A stretch of DNA of 49,777 bases from a virus: positions 1 through 49,777 of IMG/VR virus record IMGVR_UViG_3300022910_000006; one strand, written 5' to 3'. Below, piece after piece: positions 45,779 through 49,777 of this stretch. Position 1 is the first letter of the stretch. Every line of letters starts with the position of its first letter. Made by a program: the position numbers and the translations under genes. The notes under the pieces are model-generated. The model had not been told where the DNA came from and searched no databases. It worked only from the letters and a program-made list of their open reading frames with translations.

Positions 45779-46220
45779 GCGCCCACGCCTGTCGCTTGAC
45801 GATTTTGGAGACCAGGGACGTGCTGACCCCGAACTCGCGGGCGACCGATGCCTGGCTTTGGCGGCCACAGAGATCGCGGATGCGCTGTACATCGGCCTCG
45901 GTGAGTTTCGCGGCCGGGTTGCGCTCGCCAGGTCTGGGCGGCAATGGAGCAGCGCGACCCTTCGCCCGCATATCGGCGAGGTTGTCGGCGTTCGTCCCCA
46001 GGAACAGGTGCGCCGGGTTGCAGCAGGGCGGGTTGTCGCAGGTGTGGCAGACCAGCATCCCATCGGGGATCGGGCCGTTCTCTTCCTCCCAGACCACGCG
46101 GTGGACGTAGCTGTCGCGGCCGTCGATGTAGACACGGCCGTAGCCCTTTGGAAGTCGCGGGCCGGTCCACGGCCAGCAATCGTCAGGGCCGCGAACGTCG
46201 ATCCGATTCAGGCGGCCCAA
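45771..46220 (-). CDS. HNH endonuclease with C-terminal HTH (homing type)
   Basis: 149 aa from a TTG at 46220 (AAGGTGG 7 nt upstream). 'DDCWPWTGPRLPKGYGRVYI', 'SYVHRVVWEEENGPIPDGM', 'VCHTCDNPPCCNPAHLFLGT' form an HNH_3 nuclease; the tail 'LTEADVQRIRDLCG', 'ASVAREFGVSTSLVSKIVK' is an HTH. This pair of domains is typical of free-standing homing nucleases. Codon use is less GC-rich than surrounding genes, in line with separate origin. Confidence 0.8.
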   Translation of the reverse strand: MGRLNRIDVRGPDDCWPWTGPRLPKGYGRVYIDGRDSYVHRVVWEEENGPIPDGMLVCHTCDNPPCCNPAHLFLGTNADNLADMRAKGRAAPLPPRPGERNPAAKLTEADVQRIRDLCGRQSQASVAREFGVSTSLVSKIVKRQAWAHV

Positions 46221-46618
46221 TTTGCCACCACCTTCTGTACGTGTGCAGGGATTCCAAGGGTTCGGTTGACCCGGCCTGAGTTGCGTTGCTTGTACCCAAG
46301 GCGATCCCGGGCCGCCTGAATCCGCGCCTTGACGGCAAGGCGACCGACCCCGAGCAACTCGCCAATCTGGGCGTAGGTAAGACCCTGTTCATGAAGCCAG
46401 GTCGTCCGCGTCAATTCCACAACGTCTAGCGGTCCCTTGGGCGGCTCGTTGCCCGCACAAGCCGCTTTGAGGGGGCGGCGCTCGATTCCGTTACGAACCA
46501 AGATATTCCAGGTGCTCGATCTCGGCACCCCCAGAAGACGCTCAATCGTCGGCAGACCGTGCCCTTCCTGATACAGGTCGATCACTTCGGCTTCATGGCG
46601 CTGGCTATACCTTTTCAT
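46208..46618 (-). CDS. Protein with two helix-turn-helix units
   Basis: 136 aa, ATG at 46618 (ATGA overlap). The first HTH is at about 9-35 ('EVIDLYQEGHGLPTIERLLGVPRSSTW'), the second at about 73-100 ('EQGLTYAQIGELLGVGRLAVKARI'). It carries no nuclease motif. Its codon use is less GC-rich than that of its neighbours, as for the adjoining HNH gene. It could be a transcription regulator or a DNA-targeting partner of that HNH nuclease. Confidence 0.65.
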   Translation of the reverse strand: MKRYSQRHEAEVIDLYQEGHGLPTIERLLGVPRSSTWNILVRNGIERRPLKAACAGNEPPKGPLDVVELTRTTWLHEQGLTYAQIGELLGVGRLAVKARIQAARDRLGYKQRNSGRVNRTLGIPAHVQKVVANWAA

Positions 46619-47229
46619 CGCTCGATCACTGCGCCCCAATAGATCATCCACCCTCTACTGTACCGGAACCGATCGACGACGCGCCAGGGCGCAACGAAGT
46701 CCTCGAACCAGGGCCAGATGTACTTGCTCAGGTAGGAGTTGAAGATCGGGCGCGACTCCTCGGTGGTCGCCTCCAGCTTCATCCCGTCGGGCGAGGTCCA
46801 CTTGCCGACCCGCATCATCGCCTGCCGCTGGCCGTCGGTGAAGAACAGCACCAGCCGGTCGTGCTTCTCGGCGCGCGCCCAGAAGGCGCGGAACGCCGCG
46901 TAGGGCTCGGCGTAGGCGTCGAAGTCGGCGACGCTGAACCGAGCCGGCCGCAGGTCCGCGAATGGCCAGGAGTCGCAGTCGGCGACCCGGAGCGCGCCGG
47001 CGCCGGCGTCGACGTTGGCGAAGGGGAGAGCTTCTTCCGCGGTGGCGATCCGGTCGGGGTCGAGGTCGGCGCCGTAGACGTGCAGGTCGCCGTAGAGGAA
47101 CGCCGCCAGGTCGCCGTCGCCGATGAAGGGGACGTAGGCCGACGTGCCGAGCGGCGGCGTCCACTGCCGTAGTAGGTGCTGCCGCATCAGCACCTTGCGG
47201 TGGAACTCGACGTGCTGCTTGCCGCTCAT
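46615..47229 (-). CDS. SAM-dependent methyltransferase-like protein
   Basis: 204 aa, ATG at 47229 (ATGA overlap). 'AYVPFIGDGDLAAFLYGDLHVYGADLDPDRIATAE' holds a motif I-like glycine/acid loop and the acidic end of the second strand (D-L-D), followed by 'RVADCDSWPF'. This is the Rossmann MTase order. The motif IV position reads 'VADFDAYAEPY' instead of (D/N)PP(Y/F), so the catalytic type is not clear and it may not be a DNA adenine or cytosine-N4 methylase. A helical C-terminal part has many aromatics ('IWPWFEDFVAPW'). Confidence 0.55.
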   Translation of the reverse strand: MSGKQHVEFHRKVLMRQHLLRQWTPPLGTSAYVPFIGDGDLAAFLYGDLHVYGADLDPDRIATAEEALPFANVDAGAGALRVADCDSWPFADLRPARFSVADFDAYAEPYAAFRAFWARAEKHDRLVLFFTDGQRQAMMRVGKWTSPDGMKLEATTEESRPIFNSYLSKYIWPWFEDFVAPWRVVDRFRYSRGWMIYWGAVIER

Positions 47230-47420
47230 CGCGGGCGGCGGTCCTCGTGGGGCTCGGCCAGGGGGCGCCGCCAGAGGGGGCCGCGCTCGCGTTTGCGCGT
47301 CGCCTTGACTTCCCGGCAGTGCCGACCCGCCTGCGCCCCGCACGTCGGGCACTCGACCTGGTAGACCGGATCGTCGCGCAGCTTGCGCGGCTGCGCCTCT
47401 AGCTCCAGCTGGTCGCTCAA
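47226..47420 (-). CDS. Small zinc-finger protein
   Basis: 64 aa from a TTG at 47420 (TTGA overlap). 'VYQVECPTCGAQAGRHCREVK' matches the actinophage zinc motif 'V.CP.CgA.pG.pC....g'. The tail is basic. Function unknown. Confidence 0.6.
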   Translation of the reverse strand: MSDQLELEAQPRKLRDDPVYQVECPTCGAQAGRHCREVKATRKRERGPLWRRPLAEPHEDRRPR

Positions 47421-47635
47421 AACGGCTTCCGCTCGAAGGTGAACAGCTTGCGGTACCAGGGCCGCGCCGCCCACTCCTCACGGTCGCGCTGGCGCTGGGC
47501 GGCCCAGGCTTCTTCTTCTGCCGCCTCGCCGGCGCCGACGGTCTCCATCGCTTCGACGAACTGCCGCTCGGTGATCGCCCCGACGGCGACCAAGATGTTC
47601 AGCAAGTCGCGCTGCATCTGGAACCGGGGATTCAC
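47417..47635 (-). CDS. Small helical protein
   Basis: 72 aa from a GTG at 47635 (GTGA overlap). Starts MNPRFQMQRDLLNILVAVGA; a helix rich in Glu, Ala and Trp follows ('EEEAWAAQRQRDREEWAARPW'). No family recognised. Confidence 0.55.
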   Translation of the reverse strand: MNPRFQMQRDLLNILVAVGAITERQFVEAMETVGAGEAAEEEAWAAQRQRDREEWAARPWYRKLFTFERKPF

Positions 47636-48552
47636 AGGAGCGCGCCCGCCTGTTCGGCGTAGACGGGGTGGGTGGCGAGGTCGGCCCGGTCCCAGCCGGC
47701 CGGGAAGTTGTGGTGGACCTCGCCAAGCGCGTCCTCGCCCTGGCCGGGCTTGAAGGCGCTGATCTGCTTGAAGAAGAACGCGACTTCCTCGGTCTCGCAA
47801 GCGTCCCGAACGTCGATCGCCCACTGGAGGTCCATCGGGCGGAAGCCCGACCCCGACTCGCCGCCGGCGATCAGCCAGTGGAAGTTGAGCTCGCCATCCT
47901 GGTTGTAGAAGGGCAACCCCGGGCCGGGGTAGTCGTCCTGCCATTCGTAGAAGGTGCCGTTTTCCTCGGGGTTCTGTGCGCCGGCGACAACGCGGATTTC
48001 CTCGGGGATCACGGGACCAAGCGCCGGCTCGTAGCTGATGAAGCGGTTGAAGGCGGGGATCTCGCCCAGGATCCGGGCGCGGTCCACCGTGTCGCGGTAG
48101 CCGACCGACGTGCCGAGCCAGACGTTGGGCCAGCCCGACCCCCAGTCCGCGGGGAGCATCCCGGCCACGAGCTCGGGGCGCTTCGTGAGCAGCTGGAAAT
48201 CGACCCACGGGCAGGCGCGGATCACCGCCCAAACGTCGTCGCGCCATTCGTTGGGGCCGGGGGCATCCTCGAACACGTCGGCGAGGCTGGCGCAGAAGAC
48301 GCGATGGACCCTGCCGAGCCCGCCGCCGGTGCGCACGTCCTCGGCGGATTCGCGATTCCATTTGGCCGGCCGGCGCCAGAGCGCGTCGCTGGTCCGCTTC
48401 CGCTTCGAGCGGCCGCCGAACACGTCGAGCCCCATCCTGCCGGAGGTCAGCACGTCCGCGTAGCAGTGGTCGCACTCGTGGGTGACGTGCTGGCAGCCCA
48501 TCCACGGGTTGAAGGTGTGATCGGTCCAGCTGATGTTGGAGTTATCCGCCAC
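47632..48552 (-). CDS. DUF5131 (phage Gp37/Gp68) family protein
   Basis: 306 aa from a GTG at 48552 (GGGG 9 nt upstream). The family signature is near the start: 'ISWTDHTFNPWMGCQHVTHECDHCYA', with C20-x6-C27-x2-C30. 'VFCASLADVFEDA', 'WVDFQLLTKRPELV', 'NVWLGTSVG', 'ISYEPALGPV' and 'WLIAGGESGSGFRPM' are all typical. The barrel pattern and cysteine motif resemble radical-SAM proteins, although the activity of the family is not established. Members are common in phages and prophages. Confidence 0.85.
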   Translation of the reverse strand: MADNSNISWTDHTFNPWMGCQHVTHECDHCYADVLTSGRMGLDVFGGRSKRKRTSDALWRRPAKWNRESAEDVRTGGGLGRVHRVFCASLADVFEDAPGPNEWRDDVWAVIRACPWVDFQLLTKRPELVAGMLPADWGSGWPNVWLGTSVGYRDTVDRARILGEIPAFNRFISYEPALGPVIPEEIRVVAGAQNPEENGTFYEWQDDYPGPGLPFYNQDGELNFHWLIAGGESGSGFRPMDLQWAIDVRDACETEEVAFFFKQISAFKPGQGEDALGEVHHNFPAGWDRADLATHPVYAEQAGALL

Positions 48553-48597
48553 GCGGCCATTCCCCTTTCTCGATCTCGATCTTATCGCCGCGCGGCA

Positions 48598-48804
48598 TCA
48601 GGACCGCTCCATCGCCCGACGATAGGCCGCCTGGTTGATCCGGTCGACCCGAACCGACGTGACGTTGCGCCGCGCCAGCTGGGCGCCGACGTGCTCGCCG
48701 ATGTGGTCGGGTTTCGTGCAGTGGTGGTAGGTCCGGTCGGTGTGAACCGAGAGGTCGCGCGGGGTGCCGGTCTTCCTCGTCACGGTCAGTTTGTAGAAGA
48801 ACAT
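48598..48804 (-). CDS. Small hypothetical protein
   Basis: 68 aa starting MFFYKLTVTRKTGTPRDLSVH; beta then helix, basic. ATG at 48804 overlaps the previous stop (TGATG). No family. Confidence 0.55.
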   Translation of the reverse strand: MFFYKLTVTRKTGTPRDLSVHTDRTYHHCTKPDHIGEHVGAQLARRNVTSVRVDRINQAAYRRAMERS

Positions 48805-49337
48805 CAGGCTTCCTCGGCCGGCTCGCGCAGGGAGAAGAAACCGCGGCCGGCGGCGCAGCGGTACTCGACGTGGGTAGCGCTAATCCGGTTCCGAGACCCG
48901 TTCTCGGCCGGCCCTTTGCATTCGGGGCAGTAGACGACGGTCGGGTCGTACTGATCGCGAGGCGGTGCCAGGACCGTCACGTCGTGGGACCGCGCCCAGG
49001 AGAGACCGCCGTCGAGCGTCGGCCAACCGTCCTTGTCGCCGATCTCTTCCACGATGAAGGTCCGGCCGTTGTCGCGGTCGCGCACCGTGAAGCCGATCAG
49101 GTCTTCGGCATCTTGACGGCAGGACGGGCAGCAGTTGATCTCGTCGCAGGTGCATTCCTCGCGGCCGCGCGCCGGGTGCTCTGGGGTGCGGCCGGTGGCG
49201 GCGAGGACGCGGCCGAGCTCTTCGGCTACGTCGGCGCCGGATCGGCCCTCCTCGAAGCAGAAGCGCGCCAGGTGGTCGAGCGCCTGCCAATCGGTGAAGG
49301 TATGGGCGACCGGATCGGTGGGGACGGCGCCGTTCAC
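48804..49337 (-). CDS. Zinc-binding protein with two cysteine clusters
   Basis: 177 aa from a GTG at 49337 (GTGA overlap). Residues 60-78 hold 'ECTCDEINCCPSCRQD' and residues 135-160 hold 'VVYCPECKGPAENGS' plus 'EYRCAAGRGFF'. Between them is a beta-rich part ('GFTVRDRDNGRTFIVEEIGD'). No catalytic motif; a nucleic-acid or protein adaptor is possible. Confidence 0.6.
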   Translation of the reverse strand: MNGAVPTDPVAHTFTDWQALDHLARFCFEEGRSGADVAEELGRVLAATGRTPEHPARGREECTCDEINCCPSCRQDAEDLIGFTVRDRDNGRTFIVEEIGDKDGWPTLDGGLSWARSHDVTVLAPPRDQYDPTVVYCPECKGPAENGSRNRISATHVEYRCAAGRGFFSLREPAEEA

Positions 49338-49645
49338 GCTGCCACCAGCCGATCATCGCGGCGCCGGACGTGGACGCCGAGCCGGTTGGAGGGAAGGGGA
49401 TCGCGCCCGCGGTCCTCGCGGTTGCGGCGCTCGTAGACCGAGTAACAGACGGTGCAGCGGTCGAGCGAGTCAACGTCCTCGGGGTGCTCATCGCCGCCAT
49501 CGGCCCATACGGGACCGAATCCTGCGCCGCTGCACAGCGACAGGGTGTCGCCTTGGACGCAGACGTGGGTGAGGGTGGGGACGGGGCGCGCGCCGGGCTC
49601 GAAGTCTTCGGGCTGCGGGATCCGGTGGAGGGTCGTCCAGTTCAT
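49334..49645 (-). CDS. Small Cys-containing protein
   Basis: 103 aa, ATG at 49645 (ATGA overlap). 'TLTHVCVQGDTLSLCSG' and 'DRCTVCYSVYERRN' could form one zinc site. Basic tail. No family recognised. Confidence 0.55.
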   Translation of the reverse strand: MNWTTLHRIPQPEDFEPGARPVPTLTHVCVQGDTLSLCSGAGFGPVWADGGDEHPEDVDSLDRCTVCYSVYERRNREDRGRDPLPSNRLGVHVRRRDDRLVAA

Positions 49646-49777
49646 CGGGTCTCAACCCCCTCGGCGGCCAGAACTTCATCGACCTGTTCATCGGTGGCAG
49701 GGCCGATGCGGTAGCGAACCAGCGTTCGGCGCATCGACTCGGTGCTCTGCTTGTCGTCGACGCTGTAGCCGCCGAAC
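49642..49777 (-). CDS. Partial gene at the right edge
   Basis: The last 44 codons of a gene entering from beyond the window, ending in 'RIGPATDEQVDEVLAAEGVE'. It could also be a short gene starting at the internal ATG (MRRTLVRYRIG). It overlaps the next start (ATGA). No family recognised. Confidence 0.5.
   Translation of the reverse strand, partial: FGGYSVDDKQSTESMRRTLVRYRIGPATDEQVDEVLAAEGVETR

Noticed and set aside
1-49777. tRNA or rRNA genes
   Set aside because: No cloverleaf with a proper TPsiC arm (GGTTCGAATCC-like) or rRNA-conserved stretch was seen by eye; a covariance-model scan would be decisive.

Overview
The window is part of the genome of a tailed dsDNA bacteriophage with a contractile tail (myovirus type). 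No bacterial housekeeping gene, rRNA, tRNA, integrase, excisionase or recognisable lysogeny repressor is visible. The host is probably a high-GC actinobacterium. This is inferred from the very GC-rich codon use, promoters of the type TTGACG-N17-TANNNT, many GTG/TTG starts, and many genes whose start codon lies 6-9 nt downstream of a TANNNT box with no Shine-Dalgarno sequence, as in leaderless actinobacterial transcripts. Both ends are open: a primase-like gene is cut at base 1 and a small gene is cut at base 49777.

Almost everything is read on the minus strand, so the functional order runs right to left. Region 49777-43905 holds small zinc-binding proteins, a DUF5131 protein, a methyltransferase-like protein, HTH proteins and two HNH nucleases. 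Region 43695-41758 holds the small and large terminase, followed by small genes and a decapeptide-repeat tail fibre (40613-39660). A secreted HExxH metalloprotease-like gene sits alone on the plus strand (39063-39632) behind a divergent promoter. The head module is a portal/wHTH/MuF fusion (38183-35826), a run of small genes (35637-33688), a Mu-type protease and scaffold (33561-31871), a decoration protein and the major capsid protein (31871-30076). Connector and neck genes follow (29989-27992). The tail module is sheath, tube, frameshifted chaperone, tape measure, LysM protein, lytic hub, spike-like OB protein, SGNH-hydrolase tail protein, gp25, gpJ and gpI (27904-16016).

Three plus-strand reading units (14673-15715) separate the tail from a lysis cassette read leftward (14621-12499). 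Beyond it is the DNA-metabolism region: a Topo VI-A/Spo11-like stand-alone protein, a Rad52-type annealing protein, a PD-(D/E)XK nuclease, an HNH nuclease, a JAB peptidase, an ASCH protein, RusA (plus strand), a winged-helix protein and the partial primase. Many small genes here overlap by ATGA, GTGA or TGATG and are probably translationally coupled.

The main regulatory signal is a 16-bp near-palindrome, GTTGACGCGCGGCAAC, that forms the -35 region of promoters at four intergenic sites (7144-7159, 12421-12436, 35438-35453, 39003-39018). At 39003 it serves two divergent promoters. This suggests one regulon, with a common regulator acting on the recombination genes, the Topo VI-A-like operon, the small-gene operon ahead of the head genes, and the secreted protease. 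Two of these promoters share an identical 24-nt leader. A second promoter class (TANNNT 6-9 nt before an ATG/GTG, no SD) precedes many late genes.
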